From NCBI GenBank assembly GCA_934754475.1, contig CAKVHV010000001.1, forward strand, positions 186,001 through 250,000: a DNA stretch of 64,000 nucleotides, given 5' to 3'. The DNA is from an uncultured Clostridia bacterium (GTDB taxonomy: Bacteria; Bacillota; Clostridia; Christensenellales; UBA1242). The position numbers were made by a program, and so were the translations under genes. The notes below the pieces were generated by a model. That model had not been told where the DNA came from and ran no database searches. It worked only from the letters and a program-made list of their open reading frames with translations. Below, piece after piece: positions 54,112 to 63,637 of the stretch (positions are counted from its first letter, which is position 1; each line of letters opens with the position of its first letter).

Positions 54112-55197
54112 ATGAAAACAATTATTACAAGTGAGAGTGTCAACATAGGACACCCAGACAAAACCTGCGACACGATTGCAGATGCATTCTTGGATGAAGC
54201 TCTTCGCCAAGATCCAAATTCAATGATGGCAGTAGAGTGTGCCATTAAGGATAACAAATTATTTATTTATGGGGAAGCAACAACCAAAGCACAAATTGAC
54301 TACGATTCAATTGCTAGGAAGATACTCAAAGAGATTGGCTATGATTGTGAGTTTGACATTATCAAGCAAATCAGCATTCAAAGTCCAGATATCAACCAGG
54401 CAGTGAACAAAAAAGTTATATGCGCCAACGACCAAGGAATGGTCTATGGTTATGCTACCAATGAAACCAAAGAATATATGCCTTTACCAATCATAGTTGC
54501 ACACAAACTTATGAGAAAGTATGAAGAGTTTAGAAAAACTCACAAAGGATACTTTGCTGATGCAAAAAGCCAAGTCACAGTAGAATACAACAATAACGAC
54601 CCTGTTGGAATTGAGACAGTGCTTGTATCAGTTTCACATTCAAACGACTTAACAAAAGAAGAAATACGAAACACAATTGCTGAAGAAGTAATTGCACCAG
54701 TGCTTGCAGAATATGCTTACCTTATCACAGCAACCACAGACTTAATTGTCAACCCAAGTGGTAAGTTCACTATATGGGGAAGCTTTGGCGATAGTGGCTG
54801 TGTAGGAAGAAAAATTGTAGTTGACACTTATGGTGGCGTTGGCCGAGTAGGTGGCGGTTGTTTCAGTTCCAAAAATGCAACAAAGGTAGATAGAAGTGGA
54901 GCATACTACGCAAGGTATGTAGCAAAGAACATTGTTGCTCATAAACTTGCTGACAAGTGCGAAATTCAAGTTGCGTATGGTATTGGACTTGAAAAACCAA
55001 TATCAGTTAACATAGACACATTTGGCACAGAGAAAGTTTCAATAGATAAAATCTTCAAGTATGTTCAAGACAACTTTGATTTCAGCCCAGCAAACATCAT
55101 TGAAGAACTAGATCTTCTAAAACCAATATACCAAGCAACAGCGTGCTACGGGCATTTTGGCAGAGAAAAATTCCCTTGGGAAAAAATTAAAGATTAA
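54112..55197 (+). CDS. metK: S-adenosylmethionine synthetase
   Basis: A 361-residue enzyme making SAM from methionine and ATP. GHPDKTCD at 13-20, CANDQGMVYGYA near 104-115, and the P-loop-like GGGCFSSKNATKVDRS at 247-262 (bacterial norm GGGAFSGKDPTKVDRS) with its catalytic lysine retained. Somewhat shorter than the usual 380-400 residues. It lies among phage methyltransferase genes and is controlled by its own SAM riboswitch. A terminator follows. Confidence 0.93.
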   Translation: MKTIITSESVNIGHPDKTCDTIADAFLDEALRQDPNSMMAVECAIKDNKLFIYGEATTKAQIDYDSIARKILKEIGYDCEFDIIKQISIQSPDINQAVNKKVICANDQGMVYGYATNETKEYMPLPIIVAHKLMRKYEEFRKTHKGYFADAKSQVTVEYNNNDPVGIETVLVSVSHSNDLTKEEIRNTIAEEVIAPVLAEYAYLITATTDLIVNPSGKFTIWGSFGDSGCVGRKIVVDTYGGVGRVGGGCFSSKNATKVDRSGAYYARYVAKNIVAHKLADKCEIQVAYGIGLEKPISVNIDTFGTEKVSIDKIFKYVQDNFDFSPANIIEELDLLKPIYQATACYGHFGREKFPWEKIKD

Positions 55198-55200
55198 CAC

Positions 55201-55230
55201 AAAAACCACATTCAAACGAGTGTGGTTTTT
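55201..55230 (+). terminator. Terminator after metK
   Basis: AAAAACCACA pairs with TGTGGTTTTT across a 10-base loop. Confidence 0.85.
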
Positions 55231-55253
55231 TCATATCCAAATAAGGAGACAAA

Positions 55254-56621
55254 ATGGAAATAAGAAAAATGAAAGTCGAAGAACTGCATCCAGCGGAGTA
55301 CAATCCAAGGAAAAAGTTGCAACCAGGCGACAAAGAATTTGAGAAATTGAAAAACAGTATCCTTGAATTCGGTTATGTTGAACCAGTTATCTGGAATAAA
55401 AGAACAGGCAATGTGGTTGGTGGACACCAACGATTGGAAGTGCTTAAACACCTTGGACATAAAGAAGTTGATTGCGTTGTCATTGACATTGATATAAAAA
55501 AAGAAAAAGCACTTAATGTCGCGTTAAACAAAATCAGTGGCGAGTGGGATACAGCACTTTTAACAGACTTGCTCAAAGAGTTGGATGGCGATGGTATGGC
55601 TTCACTCACAGGTTTTGATCTAAACGAACTTGATGACTTGTTCGCTGGTTCGGTTTATGATGTGAAAGAAGATAACTTCGATACTGAAACAGAGATTGAG
55701 CAAATAAAAGAACCATTCACAAAGCAAGGCGATATTTGGAAGATTAAAAACCATAAGTTGCTTTGTGGCGACAGCACAAAACTTGACCATGCTGAATTAT
55801 TATTTGGCAACAAGTTTGCTGACCTTATAGTAACCGACCCACCATACAACATTGATTATGGAACTTCTGAACAGGATAGGTCAAAGGCACGTGGCAAAGA
55901 CCAGGAAGCTAGAATCATACTAAACGATGATATGGATGATGAAAATTTCTATAAATTCTTACTAGATTTTTATAAAACATCATACCAGATGGCGAAAGGT
56001 GGTTGTCCAATTTATGTGTTCCATTCAACCAAGGAAAGTGTGAACTTTATAACAGCACTTAAAAATGCAGGGTTCAAATTATCTCAAACACTTATCTGGG
56101 CCAAAGATAGATTTACACTTGGTAGGTCGGATTATCAGTGGCAATTTGAACCTATCCTATATGGTTGGAAAGTAGTAGATGGCAAACCACATTACTTCAT
56201 TCACGATAGAACTCAAAGTTCATTGTTTAATGATTCCAAAGAGTTTGGAAAGATGAAGAAAGAAGAACTTGTAAAAATGCTACAAGATATCTTTGAAAAC
56301 ACGCCAACAGATGTAATTCACGATAACAAGCCACTAAGAAACAAAGAACACCCAACAATGAAACCAATTACACTAATAGCAAAACTTATACAAAACTCAT
56401 CAAGGGAAAGAGAAATTGTGTATGATGCATTTGGTGGAAGTGGTTCAACATTGATGGCGTGTGAACAACTTAATAGAGTGTCGTACAGTATTGAACTAGA
56501 TGAAAAATATTGCGATGTTATAGTCAAAAGATTTATAAAATCATTTGGTTCAAAAGACATTTATTTATTGAGAAATGGCAAAGAAATACCAGTTGAAGAA
56601 ACTGAAATAATTAAGGATTAA
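55254..56621 (+). CDS. ParB-domain/DNA methyltransferase fusion
   Basis: A 455-residue protein. Residues 1-130 form a ParB/Srx domain (LHPAEYNPRKKL, GYVEPVIWNKRTGNVVGGHQ). A beta-class DNA methyltransferase follows, with IVTDPPYNIDYG near 192-203 and DAFGGSGSTLMACEQ near 388-402. Such fusions are common in Firmicute phages near the terminase. Likely N6-adenine or N4-cytosine methylation for anti-restriction. Confidence 0.9.
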   Translation: MEIRKMKVEELHPAEYNPRKKLQPGDKEFEKLKNSILEFGYVEPVIWNKRTGNVVGGHQRLEVLKHLGHKEVDCVVIDIDIKKEKALNVALNKISGEWDTALLTDLLKELDGDGMASLTGFDLNELDDLFAGSVYDVKEDNFDTETEIEQIKEPFTKQGDIWKIKNHKLLCGDSTKLDHAELLFGNKFADLIVTDPPYNIDYGTSEQDRSKARGKDQEARIILNDDMDDENFYKFLLDFYKTSYQMAKGGCPIYVFHSTKESVNFITALKNAGFKLSQTLIWAKDRFTLGRSDYQWQFEPILYGWKVVDGKPHYFIHDRTQSSLFNDSKEFGKMKKEELVKMLQDIFENTPTDVIHDNKPLRNKEHPTMKPITLIAKLIQNSSREREIVYDAFGGSGSTLMACEQLNRVSYSIELDEKYCDVIVKRFIKSFGSKDIYLLRNGKEIPVEETEIIKD

Positions 56622-56624
56622 GTC

Positions 56625-56650
56625 TGGACTTAAAAACGCATTTGCGGTAT
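56625..56650 (+). repeat. Intergenic element, copy 3
   Basis: TGGACTT (56625-56631), 12 bases, GCGGTAT (56644-56650), starting 4 bases past the methyltransferase stop and followed by GTTTGTAATAAC and AAAGGAGG. Confidence 0.6.
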
Positions 56651-56676
56651 GTTTGTAATAACTTAAAGGAGGCACT

Positions 56677-56937
56677 ATGAAAAAAGGAATTTGGCATAGC
56701 AAAAAAGTATCAGAACTATGCAAAAATGAAGATTTTAACATTGCACTTGGAATGGAATTTGCAAAGATAATTACAGAAAAAAGTGTGCAAGGAGATGAAC
56801 TTAAAGAAGCATCAATCAGGAAAGAAGAATATAAATTGAACTTCAAAATGTTAGATCACGAACTTACACTTCTTGCAGATTTCAAAAATAGAAGCATGGG
56901 AATTGTCCTTGTAGATGAAAATGTGGAGGCACTATGA
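56677..56937 (+). CDS. Small accessory phage protein
   Basis: An 86-residue protein with AAAGGAGG upstream. First gene after element copy 3; its stop overlaps the next start (ATGA). Segment NIALGMEFAKIITEKSVQGD. Function unknown. Confidence 0.5.
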   Translation: MKKGIWHSKKVSELCKNEDFNIALGMEFAKIITEKSVQGDELKEASIRKEEYKLNFKMLDHELTLLADFKNRSMGIVLVDENVEAL

Positions 56938-57143
56938 CAAAAACGAAACCAATGTTAGTATTTAACAGTGTAGGAGAAACAGGAAACATATTCTGGATAA
57001 TAGGTGCTCTCTACAACCTAGTAGGAAAGACAAAAGGTAGAGAGATCTACAACGAGATACAGCAAAATGCAAAGAGTTATGACCAGGCACTTGAAATAAT
57101 TGGCAAGTATGTGGAATTGATAGACAGTCCAAATGCAAAATAA
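56934..57143 (+). CDS. Small accessory phage protein
   Basis: A 69-residue protein (MLVFNSVGETGNIFWIIGAL near the start), translationally coupled to the previous gene. Similar short proteins are often encoded just before terL in Firmicute phages. Function unknown. Confidence 0.5.
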   Translation: MTKTKPMLVFNSVGETGNIFWIIGALYNLVGKTKGREIYNEIQQNAKSYDQALEIIGKYVELIDSPNAK

Positions 57144-57162
57144 AATTTAATAAAACATACGA

Positions 57163-57189
57163 AAGGAAGGCAAAACACCTTCCTTTTTT
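57163..57189 (+). terminator. Terminator before terL
   Basis: AAGGAAGG pairs with CCTTCCTT across a 7-base loop, followed by T run. It sits within the packaging operon, so the late regulator or read-through must pass it. Confidence 0.8.
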
Positions 57190-57209
57190 GCTGTAAAAAT
57201 GAGGTGTAT

Positions 57210-58772
57210 ATGAAAGATAATTTGCAAGAAAAAGGTCAAGCACTTGCTGACCGCGTGGTTGCTTTCATCAACTCTCTAAAACATACCAAAGGTGTTTGGT
57301 ATGGACAAAACTTCAACTTGCTTCCTTGGCAAACAAAAATAGTAAGAGATATCTTTGGAACATTAAAACCAAATGGATATAGGCAATACAACACAGCCTA
57401 TGTTGAGATACCGAAAAAACAAGGAAAATCTGAATTGGCGGCGGCGATTGCGTTATATCTCACTTGTGCAGATAACGAACCAGGTGCAGAAGTCTATGGT
57501 TGTGCGGCAGATAAACAGCAAGCATCAATCGTATTTGATGTTGCAGTAGAAATGATCAATCAGTGTCCAGCATTGCAAAAACGATGCAAAATCATAGCAA
57601 GTCAAAAAAGAATTGTGTATTTGCCACTTAATAGTTTTTATCAAGTGCTATCAGCAGAATCGTACACAAAGCACGGGCTTAATGTTCACGGTGTGATATT
57701 TGATGAATTGCACGCACAACCAAATAGAGCATTATATGATGTTATGCTTCACGGTTCTGGTGATGCTAGAAAACAACCTTTATTCTTCCTAATCACAACA
57801 GCTGGAACAGATAGAAATTCTATTTGTTGGGAGGTCCATCAAACAGCAGAAGATATCCTTGCTGGAAGAAAACACGATGATAGTTTCTACCCAGTCATTT
57901 ATGGATTAAAAGATGAAGATGATTGGACAGATGAAAAGAATTGGTACAAAGCTAATCCAAGCCTAGATGTCACAGTTGATGTTGACAAAATTAGGCAAGC
58001 ATTCAATCGTGCCAAAGATGATCCAGCAGAAGAAAACTTGTTTAGACAACTAAGACTTAATCAATGGGTAAAACAGTCCGTCCGATGGATGCCTATGGAT
58101 AAGTGGGATTTATGCTCATTTGAAATTGATATTGAAAGCCTAAAAGGTAGAACTTGCTATGCAGGATTAGACCTTTCAAGCACAACTGATATAACAGCGT
58201 TGTCTTTGGTATTTCCACCAGAAGATGAGAACGATAAATATATTATATTGCCTTACTTTTGGTTACCAGAAGAAACAATTCCATTAAGAGTTCGTAGAGA
58301 CCATGTTCCATACGACATTTGGCAAAAGAAAGGACTTGTAATGACAACCGAAGGCAATGTCGTTCACTATGGTTATATTGAAAAGTTTATTGAAGAATTA
58401 GGCAAGATTTTCAACATAAAAGAAATCGCATACGACAGGTGGGGAGCAGTTCAAATGGTGCAAAACCTAGAAGGTATGGGATTCACAATCGTACCTTTTG
58501 GTCAAGGCTTCAAGGATATGAGTTCACCAACCAAAGAACTTATGAAGCTTGTGCTTGAAAAACGAATTGCACATGGTGGAAATGAAGTTCTTCGCTGGAT
58601 GATGGACAATGTCTATGTCAAAACAGATCCAGCAGGAAATATAAAAATGGACAAAGAGAAATCCACAGAAAAGATTGACGGTGCGATTGCTACAGTTATG
58701 GCATTAGATAGAGCATTGAGAAACAAAAACACTGAAAGTGTCTATAACGAGCGTGGCATTTTAATTTTATAA
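57210..58772 (+). CDS. terL: Terminase large subunit, HK97-type siphovirus
   Basis: A 520-residue packaging motor (Terminase_1 family). Walker A-like VEIPKKQGKSELAAA (about 69-83), Walker B VIFDELHAQ (about 160), and the nuclease domain with CYAGLDLSSTTDITALSLV (about 312-330). ATG 57210 chosen after GAGG; GTG 57204 is an alternative. Unrelated to the podoviral terminase at 1.7 kb. Confidence 0.92.
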   Translation: MKDNLQEKGQALADRVVAFINSLKHTKGVWYGQNFNLLPWQTKIVRDIFGTLKPNGYRQYNTAYVEIPKKQGKSELAAAIALYLTCADNEPGAEVYGCAADKQQASIVFDVAVEMINQCPALQKRCKIIASQKRIVYLPLNSFYQVLSAESYTKHGLNVHGVIFDELHAQPNRALYDVMLHGSGDARKQPLFFLITTAGTDRNSICWEVHQTAEDILAGRKHDDSFYPVIYGLKDEDDWTDEKNWYKANPSLDVTVDVDKIRQAFNRAKDDPAEENLFRQLRLNQWVKQSVRWMPMDKWDLCSFEIDIESLKGRTCYAGLDLSSTTDITALSLVFPPEDENDKYIILPYFWLPEETIPLRVRRDHVPYDIWQKKGLVMTTEGNVVHYGYIEKFIEELGKIFNIKEIAYDRWGAVQMVQNLEGMGFTIVPFGQGFKDMSSPTKELMKLVLEKRIAHGGNEVLRWMMDNVYVKTDPAGNIKMDKEKSTEKIDGAIATVMALDRALRNKNTESVYNERGILIL

Positions 58773-58783
58773 AAGGAGACAAA

Positions 58784-60058
58784 ATGGGATTATTCAGCAG
58801 AAAGAAAAAGGAAACTAGAAACCTAGACCAAAAGACTGCCGATTTCATTAAAGGTGTTGACTTGGACACAGGTCAGCAAAGCAATAGTGGAGTTGAAGTT
58901 GATGAAGAATCTTCGCTTAGAATTTCAGCAGTATATGCGTGCGTGAAAGTAATTGCCGAAACGATTGCAAGTTTGCCTTTGGTGTTGTTAAAAGAACTTT
59001 CCAATGGCGACAATGAAAAAGCAAAACAGCATCCACTTTATTCGGTTTTACACGATTCACCAAACAGTGAGATGACAAGTTTTACTTTTAGAGAAATGTT
59101 GATGACAAACTTGCTGTTATGGGGCAATGCTTATGCACTTATAAAGCGAGATGCAAACGGTCATGTGGTGGAATTATATCCACTCAAAAGCAAGAATATG
59201 GTAGTGGAAAGAGATGCAGTTACAAATGCAATCAAGTACACTTACACAAACAATAAAGGAATAACAAAAACATATAAACCAAAGCAGGTACTTCACATAC
59301 CTGCTTTTACTTTTGATGGAATTGTCGGTGTCAGTCCAATAACCTATGCGAGAGAAGCAATGGGCTTATCATTAGCAACAGAAGAATTCGGTGCAAGGTT
59401 TTTTGGGAATGGCGCAAGACCAGGTGGTGTGCTTGAACATCCAGGCGTTGTGAAAGATCCTGAAAAACTAAGAGATAGTTGGAATAAAGTCTACCAAGGA
59501 ACACAAAACTCTCACAAAGTAGCAGTTTTGGAAGAAGGAATGAAGTACCACGAAATTGGAATGAGTCCAGAAGATAGTCAATTTTTGCAAACAAGAGCAT
59601 TCCAAATAAATGAAATTTGTCGAATATTTCGTGTTCCACCACATATGATAGGCGACTTATCACGAAGCACATTTAGTAATATTGAACACCAAAGCATTGA
59701 CTTTGTTGTTCATACAATAAGACCTTGGATAGCAAGATGGGAACAAGCAATCACTCGTTCGTTATTGAATGATGAAGAAAAGACCATCTATTATGCAAGA
59801 TTTAATGTCAACGGACTTATGCGTGGCGACTTTAATTCACGCATGAGTGGTTATGCAATTGCCAGACAAAATGGTTGGATGAGTGCAAATGAAATCCGAG
59901 CATTAGAAGATATGAATAAGATACCTAGCGACCAGGGTGGAGATTTGTATCTATTAAACGGAAATATGATTTCGGCCATTAAAGCTGGACAAACAGGAGG
60001 TGCGCCAAATGAAATAAATCAAGGAGGACAAAATGGAACAGAGAAAAATGGAAATTGA
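58784..60058 (+). CDS. Portal protein, HK97 family
   Basis: A 424-residue portal. Recognisable segments are SAVYACVKVIAETIASLPLV (about 49-68), LHDSPNSEMTSFTFREMLMT, and the stem/clip region FRVPPHMIGDLSRSTFSNIE. Its C-terminal end overlaps the protease gene by 26 bases, a usual arrangement. AAAAGGAG upstream. Confidence 0.92.
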   Translation: MGLFSRKKKETRNLDQKTADFIKGVDLDTGQQSNSGVEVDEESSLRISAVYACVKVIAETIASLPLVLLKELSNGDNEKAKQHPLYSVLHDSPNSEMTSFTFREMLMTNLLLWGNAYALIKRDANGHVVELYPLKSKNMVVERDAVTNAIKYTYTNNKGITKTYKPKQVLHIPAFTFDGIVGVSPITYAREAMGLSLATEEFGARFFGNGARPGGVLEHPGVVKDPEKLRDSWNKVYQGTQNSHKVAVLEEGMKYHEIGMSPEDSQFLQTRAFQINEICRIFRVPPHMIGDLSRSTFSNIEHQSIDFVVHTIRPWIARWEQAITRSLLNDEEKTIYYARFNVNGLMRGDFNSRMSGYAIARQNGWMSANEIRALEDMNKIPSDQGGDLYLLNGNMISAIKAGQTGGAPNEINQGGQNGTEKNGN

Positions 60059-60665
60059 ACGAAGAAGTGTTGTCTTAAAAGAATTGAGAGTTCTAGAACC
60101 TAGTGAAGAAATTAGTGAACCGACAATAGAAGGCTATGCCGCAGTTTTTGACTCTTGGAGCGAAAATCTTGGTGGCAACGATCCATTTATTGAAAAGGTT
60201 TGCAAAGGTGCTTTTCAACAATCAATTCAAGAAGATGATATTCGAGCATTGTTCAATCACGATCCTAACTATGTGTTAGGTAGGAACAAGGCAGGAACTC
60301 TTACATTGCAAGAAGATGATAAAGGCTTGCTTGTTAGAATCACGCCACCAAATACTCAATGGGCTAAAGACTTGCTAGTGTCAATTGCTCGTGGAGACAT
60401 CTCACAAATGAGTTTCGGATTTACAGTTGAAGCTGATAGATGGTCGTACGAAGATAACAAAGATGTGAGAGAACTTTTGAAAGTTAGGTTGTTTGATGTT
60501 AGTCCAGTAACATTTCCAGCCTACACACAAACAGAATGTGGGCTTCGTAGTCTGGAAGAAGTGCTTAAATCACATAAAAAAGTGATGGAAGAAAGACAGC
60601 AAAATGACAGCAAAACAAGACAAAAGAAACTAGCAAATCTAAAACAAAAATTCAAATTTATGTAA
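60033..60665 (+). CDS. Prohead protease, U35/HK97 family
   Basis: A 210-residue serine protease that trims the capsid scaffold domain. EGYAAVFDSWSEN near 30, candidate catalytic His in ALFNHDPNYVLGR (about 72) and Ser in ISQMSFGFTVEADR (about 126). C-terminal basic tail. The start ATG 60033 follows AAGGAGG inside the portal gene. Confidence 0.9.
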   Translation: MEQRKMEIERRSVVLKELRVLEPSEEISEPTIEGYAAVFDSWSENLGGNDPFIEKVCKGAFQQSIQEDDIRALFNHDPNYVLGRNKAGTLTLQEDDKGLLVRITPPNTQWAKDLLVSIARGDISQMSFGFTVEADRWSYEDNKDVRELLKVRLFDVSPVTFPAYTQTECGLRSLEEVLKSHKKVMEERQQNDSKTRQKKLANLKQKFKFM

Positions 60666-60677
60666 TAGGAGAATAGA

Positions 60678-61988
60678 ATGAGAACAATTAAAGAACTCAA
60701 AGCAAGACGCGAAGATTGCCGCCTTAAAGCAATCAAAATTATTGAACAAGCAGAAAAAGAAGATAGAGAACTTACCGAAGATGAAAACAAGGAAATCTCA
60801 AAACTTGAAGGCGAACTTAAAGGTTGGGATGAACAAATCGTAAGAGTTGAAATCTTCCAAAAACCAAAAGATGACAAATCTAACGAAGATAAGAACGACA
60901 ACGAAGGCAAAGCAGAAGAAAATGCAGAAGCTTTGAAAGATGATCCAAACAAAGATGAATCTAGAAAGTTTAGAAGCCTTGGCGAACAAATGATGGCAGT
61001 TTATAGAGCATCAACACCAGCAGGTAGAGTTGATGCGAGATTAACCACCAGGTCAGCAAGCGGTTTGAATGAGACAAACCCAAGCGATGGTGGTTTTTTA
61101 GTGCAAAAAGACTTTGTAAATGACCTTTTGAAGAGAACATACGAAACAGGTATTTTGGCATCTAAGGTAAAGAAAATTCCACTTACAACCAATGCAAATG
61201 GAATTAAAATCAATGCAATTGATGAAACATCCCGTGCGAATGGTTCTCGTTGGGGTGGAATCCAAACTTATTGGGAAAGTGAAGCTGAACAATTAACAGG
61301 TTCAAAACCTAAATTCAGAACAATGGATTTGTCGCTTAAAAAATTGACAGGTCTTTGCTATGTAACCGATGAACTTTTGCAAGACGCTGCCGCACTTGAA
61401 AATGTTATTCGAGAAGGATTTGCAGAAGAATTTGGTTTCAAAATTGATGATGCAATTTTGTCAGGAACAGGTGCAGGTCAACCACTTGGAATCTTGAACT
61501 CTGGCTCACTTGTTAAAGTTGAAAAAGAGAGCAATCAAACTGAAAAAATCACAGTTGAAAACCTTGTTAAAATGTGGTCAAGATTGTGGTCTCGTTCTCG
61601 TGCAAATTCAGTTTGGTACATTAACCCAGAAATTGAACCATTGCTTTACACATTGAAAGTAGGCGATAGACCAGTGTATATCCCAGCAGGTGGATTGAGC
61701 GACACTCCATATGCAACATTGTTTGGTAGACCAGTTATGCCACTTGAACAATGCTCAGCAGTTGGCGATGTAGGCGATATCATCCTTGCAGACTTTGGCC
61801 AATATTTGCTCATTGATAAAGGTGGCATCAATGCAACTTCATCAATCCATGTTCGCTTCCTTTACGATGAAAATGTGTTCAGATTTATTTACAGAGTTGA
61901 TGGTCAACCTATTTGGAACAAGGCTTTGCAACCATATAAGGGCAGCGCAACAGTATCACCATTCGTAGCACTTGCTAAAAGAAATTAA
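60678..61988 (+). CDS. Major capsid protein, HK97 fold
   Basis: A 436-residue protein. The first about 105 residues are a charged coiled-coil delta domain that serves as scaffold and should be cut off by the protease. The mature part has ETNPSDGGFLVQKDFVNDLL, WESEAEQLTGSKPKFR, LSGTGAGQPLGILNSGS and FRFIYRVDGQPIWNKALQPY, all typical of the family. Confidence 0.93.
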   Translation: MRTIKELKARREDCRLKAIKIIEQAEKEDRELTEDENKEISKLEGELKGWDEQIVRVEIFQKPKDDKSNEDKNDNEGKAEENAEALKDDPNKDESRKFRSLGEQMMAVYRASTPAGRVDARLTTRSASGLNETNPSDGGFLVQKDFVNDLLKRTYETGILASKVKKIPLTTNANGIKINAIDETSRANGSRWGGIQTYWESEAEQLTGSKPKFRTMDLSLKKLTGLCYVTDELLQDAAALENVIREGFAEEFGFKIDDAILSGTGAGQPLGILNSGSLVKVEKESNQTEKITVENLVKMWSRLWSRSRANSVWYINPEIEPLLYTLKVGDRPVYIPAGGLSDTPYATLFGRPVMPLEQCSAVGDVGDIILADFGQYLLIDKGGINATSSIHVRFLYDENVFRFIYRVDGQPIWNKALQPYKGSATVSPFVALAKRN

Positions 61989-61999
61989 AGGAGAATAAT

Positions 62000-62371
62000 A
62001 TGAGCATTATAAAAGACACAAACATTTTAACCCTTAAATCTCCAGCATCAATTTTTGTTGATGCTGTTGAGACTGAAAAGGTACAACTTAACAACTTTCA
62101 AGTTTTACACTTTTTAATCAATTCAGGTAAAGGCGATGAAGTCAAAACCAAAGCAAGATTGATTGCAACAAATGAAGAAGGAACAGATAAAGAAACAATC
62201 TATGAAGATGAAATCACAGTTGGTAATGACAATTGCACCAAGTTAACAATTGATGCAGACACAATTGCTAACAAAGATTTTGATAGAGTATTTTTGCAAA
62301 TTGATGCTGTAGGAGTAGATATTATTGGAAGTGTTCTAGTAATTCAAGAAAATGAAAGATACAGCATCTAG
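62000..62371 (+). CDS. Possible capsid decoration/head protein
   Basis: A 123-residue beta-rich protein (IFVDAVETEKVQLNNFQVLH, VFLQIDAVGVDIIGSVLVI) directly after the capsid gene. Position and strand content suggest a head decoration protein. Its fold pattern resembles the first 120 residues of the next gene product. Confidence 0.5.
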   Translation: MSIIKDTNILTLKSPASIFVDAVETEKVQLNNFQVLHFLINSGKGDEVKTKARLIATNEEGTDKETIYEDEITVGNDNCTKLTIDADTIANKDFDRVFLQIDAVGVDIIGSVLVIQENERYSI

Positions 62372-62380
62372 GAGATAACT

Positions 62381-63352
62381 ATGTTTATAGAAACAATCAT
62401 CGGTGGAACTACTAAGAAAGCATCAAAAAACACCTGGGGAAAATACAACATCAAGATTAGAAACTTTGCCAATATGCAATTAGTCTTGATGACCAGCAAT
62501 AAGCAAGAGACAAGTTTCAATATAAAAGTGATTGGACACAACAAAGAAAACACAGCAAGTTGTGCAATACTCAATAAAAATCTAGTAGCAGATGCTAAAA
62601 CATTTTTATTTGATATTAGTCCAAGTGCTATTGCAAATGGCGATTGTTATAGTTACGACATAGTTATTTCTTCCGATGAAGAAATTTCATTTAGTGTCGT
62701 AGCAATCTATACAATTCCAAGATATTCAGCCAATGAATCAGATGTTGAGTTGGATACTCACGATACAGACATGGATGAACCAGAACCAGAAGATAGTTTG
62801 GAATTCTGCCAATTCCAAGATGGAACAATCACAAGTTGTAATCAGCAAGGTGGAGTAATAATTCTGCCATCTTCTTACAGTATAAAAGATGGGAAAGTGT
62901 GTGTAGGGAACGATTTTGTCATTGATACGATAGGCGATTGCATTCTAAGAAATGCAAAGGATTACACTGAAATCATAATCCCAGATTCAATAATAAACTT
63001 TCAGTGTTATGGTTTACAAATTGAACTTGATAAGGCTTGCAAAAAGATCGTAACGGGAAATGGATTTGGAAAGGGTGTCCTTGACACCTATCCATTTGGT
63101 CACACAGTTTATTGTGAATCATTTGAAGTGGGAACAGGTTTGACAAAGATTGATGGCTACTTATTTGGTGCATTTAACACTTCCACCACAACAATAAAAT
63201 TTGCAAGCGAACAACCACCAGAGTTGACTAGTTCAATTTGGATAAGCATTTTAAGTAACTTACAACACATTTTAGTACCTAAAAACAGTGTTGAATTATG
63301 GAAAACAAGTCGCTGTTGGAATGAACTTGCAGATTTGATAGAAGGATATTAA
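62381..63352 (+). CDS. Head-region protein with BspA-like LRR C-terminus
   Basis: A 323-residue protein. Residues 1-120 are beta-rich like the preceding gene product. After a DTDMDEPEPED linker, residues 150-323 look like an LRR_5/BspA-type module (ILRNAKDYTEIIIPDS, KIVTGNGFGKGV, TTTIKFASEQPPEL) ending with HILVPKNSVELWKTSRCWNE. Such LRRs bind surfaces or mucosal ligands. Placed between capsid and connector genes, it may decorate the head. Confidence 0.55.
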   Translation: MFIETIIGGTTKKASKNTWGKYNIKIRNFANMQLVLMTSNKQETSFNIKVIGHNKENTASCAILNKNLVADAKTFLFDISPSAIANGDCYSYDIVISSDEEISFSVVAIYTIPRYSANESDVELDTHDTDMDEPEPEDSLEFCQFQDGTITSCNQQGGVIILPSSYSIKDGKVCVGNDFVIDTIGDCILRNAKDYTEIIIPDSIINFQCYGLQIELDKACKKIVTGNGFGKGVLDTYPFGHTVYCESFEVGTGLTKIDGYLFGAFNTSTTTIKFASEQPPELTSSIWISILSNLQHILVPKNSVELWKTSRCWNELADLIEGY

Positions 63353-63364
63353 CACGGAGGTTTT

Positions 63365-63637
63365 ATGCCAACAGTTGAAGAAATGAAAGTCTATCTAGGC
63401 ATTGATGGGAGTTATTTAGACTCCCTTCTTGCCGACTTTATTGGACTAGCAAAGGACTTAATAGAAAAGGTATTGAGATATCCTTTGACAGATTTTGAAA
63501 CAATTCCACCAACAATTAAAGAGACCGGAAAATACATTGTATGCGCCTATTATAACAACCGAAGCAACACTAATGCTCAAGAAGTTGAGAATATGGTTGC
63601 ACTAATGCTATCGGAGTATAGAAAAAAGGAGTTTTAA
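63365..63637 (+). CDS. Head-tail connector, gp6-like
   Basis: A 90-residue helical protein (MPTVEEMKVYLGIDGSYLDS, LLADFIGLAKDLIEKVLRYP, GKYIVCAYYNNRSNT) of the HK97 gp6/Phage_gp6 adaptor family. CGGAGG upstream. The stop overlaps the next start by one base. Confidence 0.85.
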   Translation: MPTVEEMKVYLGIDGSYLDSLLADFIGLAKDLIEKVLRYPLTDFETIPPTIKETGKYIVCAYYNNRSNTNAQEVENMVALMLSEYRKKEF

